This document shows positions 1 through 6,684 of a stretch of DNA of 13,002 nucleotides, piece by piece. Origin of the DNA: CAXTSE01 sp035554115. Its GTDB lineage: Bacteria > Actinomycetota > Actinomycetes > Actinomycetales > Microbacteriaceae. The stretch's first letter is position 1. The number at the start of each line of letters is the position of its first letter. Made by a program: the position numbers and the translations under genes. The stretch is taken from contig DATMIW010000033.1 of the NCBI GenBank assembly GCA_035554115.1, positions 1 through 13,002 on the forward strand. Direction: 5' to 3'. Under the pieces are notes generated by a model. The model saw only the letters and a program-made list of their open reading frames with translations, did no database searches and had not been told where the DNA came from.

Positions 1-1437
1 CGCCAAGCCTTGGCTGCGCCGACGGAACAACAGGGCCATCAGCACAGCGCCTCCGGCGAAGATTCCCGCCACCCACCAATACGCGGTGTTGTAGCTCACA
101 ATGGCCGCGTCTGCCGCAACAGCTGCGGTCACAGGAGCGTGGTTCACGAGGTAGTCGGTCGCCGCGGTCGCCGCGAGGGTGTTGAGCAGCGCGGTGCCGA
201 CCGAGCCACCCACCTGCTGGCTCGTGCTGACCAGGGCCGACGCCACTCCGGCGAACTGTCGGTCGACGCCGAGGGTGGCCGTCTGAATCGCTGCCGGCAT
301 CATGGTGCCTGCAGCGAGTCCGAACAGGATGAGCGGAAGCAGGATGCTGGCGGCGTATCCGCTCGAATTATCGAGTCGCGTAAACAGCACCATGCTGATC
401 ACGCCGAGGATCATGCCGGCGGGCACCATAACCTTGGGGCCGAGACGCGGCACCAGCAGATTGGTGCCCAGCTGAGCGGCAATGACCAGGGCTCCCACCA
501 TGGGCAGGAAGGCCACACCGGTCTGGATCGGTGAGTAGCCGAGCGTCGCCTGCAGGTAATAGGTGAGGAACAGGAAGATTCCGAACATGCTCACCCCGGC
601 AATGAGCACCGTGATGTAGGCCGCACTGCGGTTGCGATCGCGCAGGATCGCGAGGGGCAACAGCGGATGTGCCGCGCGGCGCTGCCACAGCACGAATGCG
701 AGGAACAGCACGGCCGAGCCAGCAAGCACGCCCCAGGTGAGCGGAGAATCCCAGCCCTCGGTTTCGGCGTTCGAGAACCCGTAGACGAGACCGAAAAGCG
801 CGCCGGATGCCAGCACCGTGCCCGGCACGTCGAGACGCGGGCGGGGTCCGACCCGCGCCGGCGTGTGGATGAAGAACGCGCCACCGATGAGCGCCGCTAT
901 TGCGATGAAGACATTGATGTAGAGGTTCCAGCGCCAGTCGAGCGACTCGGTGAGCAGGCCGCCGAGGAGCAGACCGACGGCACCACCGGCTCCGGCAATT
1001 GCGCCGAAAACGCCGAATGCGCGTGCCCGTTCTTTGGGGATCACGAAGGTCGTCGTGAGAACCGCGAGCGCGGTCGGGGCGAGCAGCGCACCAAAAGCAC
1101 CCTGCAGGGCGCGGGCGGCGACGAGTAGTTCGAACGAGCCAGCGGCACCCCCGAGGGCGGACGCCGCGGCGAATCCGATGAGACCGATGATGAAGGTGCG
1201 CTTTCGGCCGATGAGGTCGGACAGGCGCCCACCCAGCAGCAAGAGGCTGCCAAACGCCAGAGAGTAGGCGGTGAGGATCCACTGGCGATTGCCGTCTGAG
1301 AACCCGAGGTCGGCCTGCGCCGATGGGAGCGCGATGTTGACGACTGTCACATCGAGCACGACCATCAACTGTGCGAGCCCGACGACGGCGAGGGTGATCC
1401 AGCGACTTCTGCTGGGAGCAGGTGAAATCTCGGTCAT
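1..1437 (-). CDS. DHA2-family MFS drug/solute exporter, C-terminus cut by window edge
   Basis: This reading frame runs from an ATG at 1437 off the left edge, giving 479 codons with no stop. It encodes a very hydrophobic inner-membrane protein. After a short polar N-terminus, the first membrane helix carries LDVTVVNIALP, the signature of the DHA2 (14-helix) proton-driven drug exporters. It is followed by the MFS motif A loop GGRLSDLIGRKR (about residues 65-76) and the RALQG / GAGGAVGLLLGG region that matches exporter motif C. A terminal Arg-rich turn (RRRSQG) suggests that only the last few residues are missing. The gene is divergent from a TetR regulator with an operator between them, the usual arrangement for a drug-inducible pump. 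The substrate cannot be told from sequence. It is unlikely to be the rhamnose importer because DHA2 proteins are exporters. A GTG three codons upstream (1444-1446) is an alternative start. Confidence 0.9.
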   Translation of the reverse strand, partial: MTEISPAPSRSRWITLAVVGLAQLMVVLDVTVVNIALPSAQADLGFSDGNRQWILTAYSLAFGSLLLLGGRLSDLIGRKRTFIIGLIGFAAASALGGAAGSFELLVAARALQGAFGALLAPTALAVLTTTFVIPKERARAFGVFGAIAGAGGAVGLLLGGLLTESLDWRWNLYINVFIAIAALIGGAFFIHTPARVGPRPRLDVPGTVLASGALFGLVYGFSNAETEGWDSPLTWGVLAGSAVLFLAFVLWQRRAAHPLLPLAILRDRNRSAAYITVLIAGVSMFGIFLFLTYYLQATLGYSPIQTGVAFLPMVGALVIAAQLGTNLLVPRLGPKVMVPAGMILGVISMVLFTRLDNSSGYAASILLPLILFGLAAGTMMPAAIQTATLGVDRQFAGVASALVSTSQQVGGSVGTALLNTLAATAATDYLVNHAPVTAAVAADAAIVSYNTAYWWVAGIFAGGAVLMALLFRRRSQGLA

Positions 1438-1444
1438 GTCGGTC

Positions 1445-1450
1445 ACTATA
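1445..1450 (-). promoter_or_regulatory. -10-like hexamer for the MFS gene, possible leaderless start
   Basis: On the minus strand the hexamer TATAGT lies 7 bases before the ATG at 1437. A transcript starting at the normal distance would begin at or next to the ATG, and no Shine-Dalgarno sequence precedes the ATG. This fits a leaderless mRNA, which is common in actinobacteria. No good -35 is seen. Inference only. Confidence 0.35.
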
Positions 1451-1453
1451 TAC

Positions 1454-1469
1454 GAAACTCTAAAGTTCC
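1454..1469. promoter_or_regulatory. Probable TetR operator between the divergent MFS and tetR genes
   Basis: The 16-bp sequence GAAACTCTAAAGTTCC is an imperfect inverted repeat with half-sites around AACT and AGTT; 12 of 16 positions are self-complementary. It sits just upstream of the MFS -10-like hexamer, where a bound TetR dimer would block that promoter. It is also upstream of the tetR start, so autoregulation is plausible. The assignment rests on symmetry and position only. Confidence 0.5.
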
Positions 1470-1477
1470 GGATATCA

Positions 1478-1507
1478 TTGGTTCAGGAATTAACCCTTCG
1501 GTAACAT
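1478..1507 (+). promoter_or_regulatory. Candidate tetR promoter
   Basis: TTGGTT (1478-1483) and TAACAT (1502-1507) are separated by 18 bases and resemble weak sigma70-type -35 and -10 boxes. Transcription would start near 1514, just ahead of the AGGAG at 1521-1525. This agrees with translation from the ATG at 1536 rather than the one at 1506, which would lie upstream of the transcript start. Tentative. Confidence 0.35.
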
Positions 1508-1535
1508 GGAGCGGGACGACAGGAGCCGACAGCAA

Positions 1536-2153
1536 ATGACACAGTCGAAACTTGTTGACCCCAAACCAAAACTTGGCCGCAAGCGTGACCACACCCGCGA
1601 CGCGGAGATTCTCGAAGCCACCCTCGACGTGCTGGCCGAAACCGGCTATGACGGCATGACAATTGAAATGGTCGCGGCCCGTGCGCGTGCCGGTAAGGCA
1701 ACGGTGTATCGCCGCTGGCCGTCAAAGCCCGAGCTGGTTCTCGACGCCGTCGCAGGCATGAAGGCCACGGCCGTCGATCTGGATGCGCTGCCTGATACGG
1801 GAACGCTCCGAGGCGACCTCCTTGCCCTGATCAAGGCGCCCACCCTGCGCGAGAGCGAACACAAGCTCAAGATCATGACGGGGATCATTTCGATGATCGC
1901 GCGCAACCCCGAGTTCGCGGCCGCCACCCGCGCGGTTCTGGTCGAACCCCGCGTATCAGCGAACCGCATCCTGTTTCGTCGCGCCCTCGATCGTGGAGAG
2001 ATTTCACCAGATGCGGATATCGATCGACTCTGCATGGTCGGCCCCGCGATGGTTGCCTTTCGGGTGCTCGTGCTGCAGCAGCCGGTGACCCGTGAGTTCA
2101 TGTTGTCGATCATCGACGGGATCGTTTTGCCGGCCGCCGGCGTCAGGCCCTGA
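1536..2153 (+). CDS. TetR/AcrR-family transcriptional regulator
   Basis: A 205-residue protein of normal TetR length. The N-terminal helix-turn-helix spans about residues 22-65: ILEATLDVLAETGYDGMTIE leads into the recognition helix and the family motif GKATVYRRWPSKPELV. The rest is a helical ligand/dimer domain without recognisable ligand residues. I chose the ATG at 1536 because AGGAG (1521-1525) lies 10 bases before it; the in-frame ATG at 1506 adds ten residues but has no ribosome site. The gene is divergent from the DHA2 exporter and most likely represses it and itself, being released by a small-molecule ligand of the pump. It ends 9 bp from the converging lacI-type gene, with no terminator hairpin between. 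Confidence 0.9.
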   Translation: MTQSKLVDPKPKLGRKRDHTRDAEILEATLDVLAETGYDGMTIEMVAARARAGKATVYRRWPSKPELVLDAVAGMKATAVDLDALPDTGTLRGDLLALIKAPTLRESEHKLKIMTGIISMIARNPEFAAATRAVLVEPRVSANRILFRRALDRGEISPDADIDRLCMVGPAMVAFRVLVLQQPVTREFMLSIIDGIVLPAAGVRP

Positions 2154-2162
2154 AGACGGTCG

Positions 2163-3170
2163 TCAGCCGATCGTCGACTGCCTGACCACTAGCTCGGGCT
2201 GATACACCACGTCGCGCACAACGGCAGTCTCGTCATCAATCTGTTCGATGATCATCTCTACGGCCGTGCGACCGATCAGCTCTGTCGGTTGACGTACAGA
2301 ACTGATCGGCACCACGGCTGAACTCGCGAAGTCGATGTCGTCGTATCCGATCACCGCGACATCATCGGGAACGGCGAGACCCCGCGTCATGACGAACGAC
2401 TGCACCAGGCCGAGAGCCACAAGATCGTTGGCGGCGAAGACCGCGTCGGGCATGTCGCGCGCTCGCCGCGCCACTATCGCGTTGCCGACAGCACGTCCGT
2501 CGAGGATCGTGAGCTGCGGACATTCGATCACTTCAAGCATCGCATCCGTCGTGGTCTGAATCGCTTGCCGAGCCCCTTCGAGTCGATCCGCCACCTGTTG
2601 CAAGCTGAGCGGCCCTCCCACGAAGGCGATGCGACGGCGGCCCTGTTCGAGCAGGTGCTCCACAGCCATGCGCCCGCCGGCCACATCGTCCACCGAGACG
2701 GAGGATGCGCCCGCGTCATCGACCCGACGATCGACGAGCACAGCGGGGATTCCGCGTGCTCGCAACCGCGTCATCCTGTCGCGAACGTCTCCGATGGGCG
2801 AGAGCAGGACGCCGCGCACCCGTTGTTCTTCGAAGAGGTCGAGATAGAAGCTCTCGCGGCCGGGGTCCTGATCGCTGTTTCCCAGCAGAATCGCGCTGCC
2901 GTGCTCGTCTGCGGCGGCTTCTGCGCCACGTAGGAGCTCGGTGAAGAAGGGATTGCGGACGTCGAGAATGACCAGCCCGATAGCTCGGCTGCTGCCCGCT
3001 CGCAATTGGCGGGCCGCGTCGTTTCGGACGAAGCCAAGCTCTGCGATCGCCTGATTGACGAGTTCGAGACGGCGCGCTGAGACTTTGTCGGGCCGGTTCA
3101 AGACGTTCGATACCGTGCCCACTGACACGCCAGCGCGCACAGCCACATCTGTGACGCTGACCGACTTCAT
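2163..3170 (-). CDS. LacI-family repressor, likely rhamnose operon regulator
   Basis: A 335-residue protein of full LacI/GalR length. The N-terminal helix-turn-helix and hinge (residues 5-60) contain VSVTDVAVRAGVSVGTVSNVLNRP followed by VSARRLELVNQAIAELGF, the family's standard DNA-binding region. The remainder is a periplasmic-binding-protein-like sensor fold with GLVILDVRNPFFTELLRG, DGRAVGNAI, DAVFAANDLVALGL and VIGYDDIDFA, which form the effector cleft in relatives. It is divergent from rhaI and the rhamnose genes, so L-rhamnose or a downstream intermediate is the likely inducer. This function comes from context; the family alone does not give the ligand. The ATG at 3170 follows a purine-rich GGTGGGGA ribosome site. 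Actinobacterial rhamnose operons are known to use LacI-type regulators, whereas enteric ones use AraC-type RhaS/RhaR. Confidence 0.9.
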   Translation of the reverse strand: MKSVSVTDVAVRAGVSVGTVSNVLNRPDKVSARRLELVNQAIAELGFVRNDAARQLRAGSSRAIGLVILDVRNPFFTELLRGAEAAADEHGSAILLGNSDQDPGRESFYLDLFEEQRVRGVLLSPIGDVRDRMTRLRARGIPAVLVDRRVDDAGASSVSVDDVAGGRMAVEHLLEQGRRRIAFVGGPLSLQQVADRLEGARQAIQTTTDAMLEVIECPQLTILDGRAVGNAIVARRARDMPDAVFAANDLVALGLVQSFVMTRGLAVPDDVAVIGYDDIDFASSAVVPISSVRQPTELIGRTAVEMIIEQIDDETAVVRDVVYQPELVVRQSTIG

Positions 3171-3203
3171 ATGTCCCCACCTTCATGCGCGCACACGCTG
3201 AGC

Positions 3204-3209
3204 ACTATA
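3204..3209 (-). promoter_or_regulatory. -10-like hexamer for the lacI-type gene
   Basis: TATAGT on the minus strand lies 34 bases before the repressor's ATG, a suitable position for a -10 box. The expected -35 region reads CTGCTG, which is poor. The hexamer is identical to the one in front of the MFS gene. Tentative. Confidence 0.3.
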
Positions 3210-3238
3210 TCTGCGGGCGCTCGCGGCAGCAGCGACAG

Positions 3239-3267
3239 TTGACGCGCCTATGCGGCTGAGCTACAGT
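3239..3267 (+). promoter_or_regulatory. Promoter of the rhamnose operon
   Basis: TTGACG (3239-3244, five of six consensus bases) and TACAGT (3262-3267) are separated by exactly 17 bases, a convincing housekeeping-sigma promoter. Transcription would begin near 3274, leaving a leader of about 40 bases before the rhaI ATG. The symmetric elements at 3265-3296 overlap the -10 box and the start region, where a bound repressor would block initiation. Confidence 0.6.
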
Positions 3268-3296
3268 CGTCGACTATATGAAACGATTCAGAATCG
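3265..3296. promoter_or_regulatory. Operator region for the LacI-type repressor
   Basis: Three symmetric elements are packed here. AGTCG-T-CGACT (3265-3275) is a perfect inverted repeat. TGAAACGATTCA (3279-3290) has a central CG and is symmetric at 10 of 12 positions, the usual form of a LacI-family operator. CGATTC-A-GAATCG (3284-3296) is a perfect 13-bp inverted repeat overlapping it. Their position over the -10 box and transcription start fits repression. Which one is bound is not decidable from sequence; the CG-centred one is my preference on family grounds. Confidence 0.5.
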
Positions 3297-3312
3297 ATGT
3301 CATGGAAGGCCA

Positions 3313-4479
3313 ATGAATCACTTCTCCGCCATCGCTCCTCGTCTCGCCGAGCAGGCGATCGAACTCCCCTCCTGGGCGTTCGGCAACTCGGGCACCCGTT
3401 TCAAGGTGTTCACCCAGCCCGGCGTCCCGCGGGATCCATTCGAGAAGATTTCGGATGCGGCCCAGGTACACAAGCTGACCGGCCTCGCACCGACAGTCGC
3501 CCTGCACATCCCATGGGACCTGGTCGACTCCTACTCCGACCTCGCGAAGCACGCGGCTGACAACGGCGTAGGGCTCGGCACCATCAACTCGAACACCTTT
3601 CAAGACGACGCCTACAAGCTCGGCAGCCTGACCCACACCGACCAGGCGATCCGCCAGAAGGCCATCGATCACCACTTCGCCTGCATCGACGTCATGAACG
3701 AAACCGGCTCGCGCGACCTGAAGATCTGGCTGGCCGACGGCACCAATTACCCGGGCCAGGATGACATGCGCGCCCGCCAAGACCGCCTGGCCGAGTCGCT
3801 CGCCACCATCTACGCACGCATCGGCGAGAGCCAGCGGCTGGTGTTGGAGTACAAGTTCTTCGAGCCGGCGTTCTATCACATGGACGTTCCCGACTGGGGA
3901 ACCAGCTACGCGCAGGTGGCGGCCCTCGGCGACCGCGCCTTGGTGTGCCTCGACACCGGCCACCACGCGCCCGGCACGAATATCGAGTTCATCGTCATGC
4001 AGTTGTTGCGCCTCGGAAAGCTCGGCTCCTTCGACTTCAATTCGCGCTTCTACGCTGACGACGATCTGATTGTCGGCGCGGCGGATCCATTCCAGCTGTT
4101 CCGCATCCTCGTCGAGGTTGTGCGCGGTGGCGGTTACGGCACCGGCAGCGAGGTCGCGTTCATGCTCGACCAATGCCACAACGTCGAAGACAAGATCCCC
4201 GGCCAGATCCGCAGCGTGCTCAACGTGCAAGAGATGACCGCACGAGCGCTCCTGGTCGACACCGAGGCCCTTGCGACCGCCCAGACTGCGGGCGATGTGC
4301 TTGCTGCTAACGACATCCTGATGGACGCGTTCTACACGGATGTGCGGGCCGACCTCGCGGCATGGCGCGAGGATCGAGGCCTACCCGGCGACCCGATGGG
4401 GGCCTACGCAACGTCGGGCTACTCGACACAGATCGCTGCGAACCGCGTTGATGGCCAACAAGCGGGCTGGGGAGCCTGA
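3313..4479 (+). CDS. rhaI: L-rhamnose isomerase, type 2 (Pseudomonas stutzeri-like)
   Basis: RhaI converts L-rhamnose to L-rhamnulose in the cytoplasm, the first step of the phosphorylated rhamnose pathway. The 388-residue TIM-barrel protein shows the active-site segments of the P. stutzeri type: LEYKFFEPAFYH (E179), CLDTGHH (D214, H217), the DDDL run (D249-D251) and MLDQCHN (D286). From memory, the metal ligands of the P. stutzeri enzyme are E219, D254, H281 and D327. Three align with acidic residues here, but the H281 position is D241 (FDFN instead of FHFN). I chose the ATG at 3313 because GGAAGG (3304-3309) precedes it. The frame is open back to an ATG at 3250, but that start would lie upstream of the predicted transcription start. 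The C-terminus, ending in QAGWGA, looks complete. The stop overlaps the next small ORF by one base, so the genes are co-translated. Confidence 0.93.
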   Translation: MNHFSAIAPRLAEQAIELPSWAFGNSGTRFKVFTQPGVPRDPFEKISDAAQVHKLTGLAPTVALHIPWDLVDSYSDLAKHAADNGVGLGTINSNTFQDDAYKLGSLTHTDQAIRQKAIDHHFACIDVMNETGSRDLKIWLADGTNYPGQDDMRARQDRLAESLATIYARIGESQRLVLEYKFFEPAFYHMDVPDWGTSYAQVAALGDRALVCLDTGHHAPGTNIEFIVMQLLRLGKLGSFDFNSRFYADDDLIVGAADPFQLFRILVEVVRGGGYGTGSEVAFMLDQCHNVEDKIPGQIRSVLNVQEMTARALLVDTEALATAQTAGDVLAANDILMDAFYTDVRADLAAWREDRGLPGDPMGAYATSGYSTQIAANRVDGQQAGWGA

Positions 4480-4616
4480 TGACCGACAGCACCTTCACCG
4501 AGCACGTCATCGAGACCACCGGCATCCCTTTCACGGTGCGAGAGCACCCGACGAGCTCGACAGACGGCTCGCGATCCCTCACCCGCATGTCGGACTGGCT
4601 CCACAGCATTCTCTGA
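4479..4616 (+). CDS. 45-residue orphan ORF, possibly a remnant of a deleted hydrolase
   Basis: An ATG sharing one base with the rhaI stop opens a 45-codon frame ending in TGA at 4614-4616, 13 bases before rhaEW. Both neighbours are complete, so this is not a piece of either. The first half (EHVIETTGIPFTVREH) resembles the opening beta-hairpin of alpha/beta hydrolases. The second half (RSLTRMSDWLHSIL) resembles the amphipathic C-terminal helix of such enzymes, while the whole catalytic middle is absent. This suggests an internally deleted, in-frame remnant, but the resemblance is by eye and weak. It may also be a genuine small protein or only a translational bridge keeping ribosomes moving from rhaI to rhaEW. 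No signal peptide or membrane segment is seen. Confidence 0.4.
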   Translation: MTDSTFTEHVIETTGIPFTVREHPTSSTDGSRSLTRMSDWLHSIL

Positions 4617-4629
4617 ACGGAATATATCT

Positions 4630-6684
4630 ATGACGAACCCCTCGGTAGCAGATCTGATTGCCCGCTCGAACCGGTTGGGATCTGATCCGCGCGTCACCAA
4701 TTACGCCGGAGGCAACACCTCTGCCAAGGGGATCGAGACCGATCCCGTGACGGGCGATCCCGTCGAGCTCATGTGGGTCAAAGGCTCCGGCGGCGACCTC
4801 GGCACACTGACGGAATCCGGCCTCGCCGTGCTGCGGCTCGACCGCCTTCGCGCGATGGTGACCACCTACTCGGGCGTTGACCGCGAAGACGAGATGATCG
4901 CGGCTTTCGACTACACCCTGCACGGCAAGGGGGGTGCCGCCCCGTCGATTGATACAGCCATGCACGGCCTTATCGATGCCGCGCATGTCGACCATCTGCA
5001 CCCCGACTCCGGCATCGCGTTCGCGACGGCGAAAGACGGCGAGAAGCTCACCAAGAAGGCATTTGGCGACAAGGTCGTCTGGGTGCCGTGGCGTCGCCCC
5101 GGCTTCCAACTCGGCCTAGACATCGCCGCCATCAAGGTGGCGAATCCGGAGGCGATCGGCTGCATCCTGGGCGGGCACGGCATCACCGCCTGGGGCGACA
5201 CCTCCGACGAGGCCGAAAGGAACAGTCACTGGATCATCGACACGGCCGAGGCCTACATCGCTGCCAAGGGTAAGAAGGCCCCCTTCGGTCGCGCCCTTGC
5301 GAAAAATGCCGCGCTCCCGGCCACCGAGCGTCGGGTCAAGGCCGCGGCCCTCGCCGCGACGATCCGTGGAATCGCATCGCACGATCGCCCGATGGTCGGA
5401 CATTTCACCGACACGGATGTCGTGCTCGACTTCCTCGCGTCGGCCAACGCCCCGAAGTTAGCCGAGCTCGGCACCAGCTGCCCTGACCATTTTCTGCGCA
5501 CCAAGGTCAAACCGATGCTGCTCGACCTGCCCGCAAACGCGACGGTCGAGGCGTCGATCGCGCGTCTGAAAGAACTGCACGAGGCGTATCGGACGGAATA
5601 CACGGAGTACTACAACAAACACGCTGTGGTTTCGACAGGCTCAACCACCGGGTCGCCGGAGATGCGCGGTGCCGACCCGCTCATCGTGCTCGTGCCGGGA
5701 GTCGGCATGTTCAGCTATGGCGCCACCAAGCAGACGGCGCGCGTCGCCGGCGAGTTCTACATCAACGCGATCAACGTCATGCGCGGTGCCGAGGCCATTT
5801 CGAGTTACTCCCCCATCTCCGACGCCGAGAAGTTCCGCATCGAGTACTGGGCGCTCGAGGAGGCGAAGCTGCAACGGATGCCGAAACCGAAGTCCCATGC
5901 GACGCGCGTTGCGCTCGTAACCGGCGCCGCATCCGGAATCGGCAAAGCGATAGCGGTGCGACTCGCGGCAGACGGCGCATGCGTCGTGATTGCCGACCTC
6001 GACCTCGCCAAGGCACAGGAGGCCGCCGCCGAGATTGGCACCACAGATGTCGCGATCGGGCTGCAGGTGAACGTGACCGACGCCGCCGCGATCGAACGCA
6101 TGGTGCAGAATGCCGTGCTCGCCTTCGGAGGCATCGACATCGTCGTAAACAATGCCGGTGTTTCGCTCTCGAAGCCGCTGCTCGAGACCTCCGAGCAGGA
6201 CTGGGACTTCCAGCACGACATCATGGCGAAAGGGTCATTCCTGGTCTCGAAGGCCACCGCCCCCGTGCTGATCGAGCAGGGGATGGGGGGCGACGTGATC
6301 TACATTTCGTCGAAAAACTCGGTCTTCGCCGGCCCGAACAACATTGCCTACTCGGCCACGAAGGCCGACCAGGCTCACCAGGTGCGGCTTTTGGCCGTGG
6401 AACTGGGCGAGCATGGCATCAAAGTCAATGGCATTAACCCCGATGGCGTCGTGCGCGGCTCGGGCATCTTTGCCGCCGGCTGGGGAGCCAATCGCGCCAA
6501 GACCTATGGGGTCGCCGAAGAGGACCTCGGCGCCTTCTATGCCCAGCGCACGATCCTTAAGCGCGAAGTGCTGCCCGAGAACGTTGCGAATGCGGTGTCG
6601 GTACTCACCGGGCCGGACCTGTCGCACACGACCGGCCTCCACATCCCCGTCGACGCGGGCGTCGCGGCCGCGTTCTTGCGATGA
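4630..6684 (+). CDS. rhaEW: Bifunctional L-rhamnulose-1-phosphate aldolase / L-lactaldehyde dehydrogenase (SDR)
   Basis: A 684-residue fusion, the usual length for RhaEW (also called RhaD/alcohol dehydrogenase) of actinobacteria, Bacillus and Chloroflexus. The N-terminal class-II aldolase domain (about 1-400) cleaves rhamnulose-1-phosphate to DHAP and L-lactaldehyde. It has the phosphate-binding YAGGNTSAK (25-33) and KGSGGDL, and likely zinc ligands H122 and H124 (DHLHPDSG) and H183 (GGHGITAW). The C-terminal short-chain dehydrogenase domain (about 425-684) has the NAD-binding TGAASGIG (431-438), NNAGVS, and the catalytic S561, Y574 and K578 (YSATK). In characterised relatives this half oxidises L-lactaldehyde to L-lactate. 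The Shine-Dalgarno sequence before the ATG is weak (ACGGA), so expression may depend on translation from upstream. The stop overlaps the rhaB start as ATGA, indicating coupling. Confidence 0.93.
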   Translation: MTNPSVADLIARSNRLGSDPRVTNYAGGNTSAKGIETDPVTGDPVELMWVKGSGGDLGTLTESGLAVLRLDRLRAMVTTYSGVDREDEMIAAFDYTLHGKGGAAPSIDTAMHGLIDAAHVDHLHPDSGIAFATAKDGEKLTKKAFGDKVVWVPWRRPGFQLGLDIAAIKVANPEAIGCILGGHGITAWGDTSDEAERNSHWIIDTAEAYIAAKGKKAPFGRALAKNAALPATERRVKAAALAATIRGIASHDRPMVGHFTDTDVVLDFLASANAPKLAELGTSCPDHFLRTKVKPMLLDLPANATVEASIARLKELHEAYRTEYTEYYNKHAVVSTGSTTGSPEMRGADPLIVLVPGVGMFSYGATKQTARVAGEFYINAINVMRGAEAISSYSPISDAEKFRIEYWALEEAKLQRMPKPKSHATRVALVTGAASGIGKAIAVRLAADGACVVIADLDLAKAQEAAAEIGTTDVAIGLQVNVTDAAAIERMVQNAVLAFGGIDIVVNNAGVSLSKPLLETSEQDWDFQHDIMAKGSFLVSKATAPVLIEQGMGGDVIYISSKNSVFAGPNNIAYSATKADQAHQVRLLAVELGEHGIKVNGINPDGVVRGSGIFAAGWGANRAKTYGVAEEDLGAFYAQRTILKREVLPENVANAVSVLTGPDLSHTTGLHIPVDAGVAAAFLR

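Noticed and set aside
368..1282. 304-residue minus-strand ORF in the left region
   Set aside because: It is Arg/His/Pro-rich with no recognisable motif and lies in another frame of the MFS gene, whose own frame gives clear DHA2 motifs and membrane helices.
1..1437. MFS protein as the rhamnose importer
   Set aside because: LDVTVVNIALP and the exporter motif C region place it with DHA2 proton antiporters, and it is paired with its own TetR regulator rather than the rhamnose operon.
3250..3312. Upstream ATG start for rhaI
   Set aside because: It falls between the predicted -35 and -10 boxes, and the added residues are unlike RhaI; the ATG at 3313 has a good ribosome site.
3274..4230. 318-residue minus-strand ORF opposite rhaI
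   Set aside because: It is the antisense frame of a well-supported isomerase gene and shows no domain of its own.
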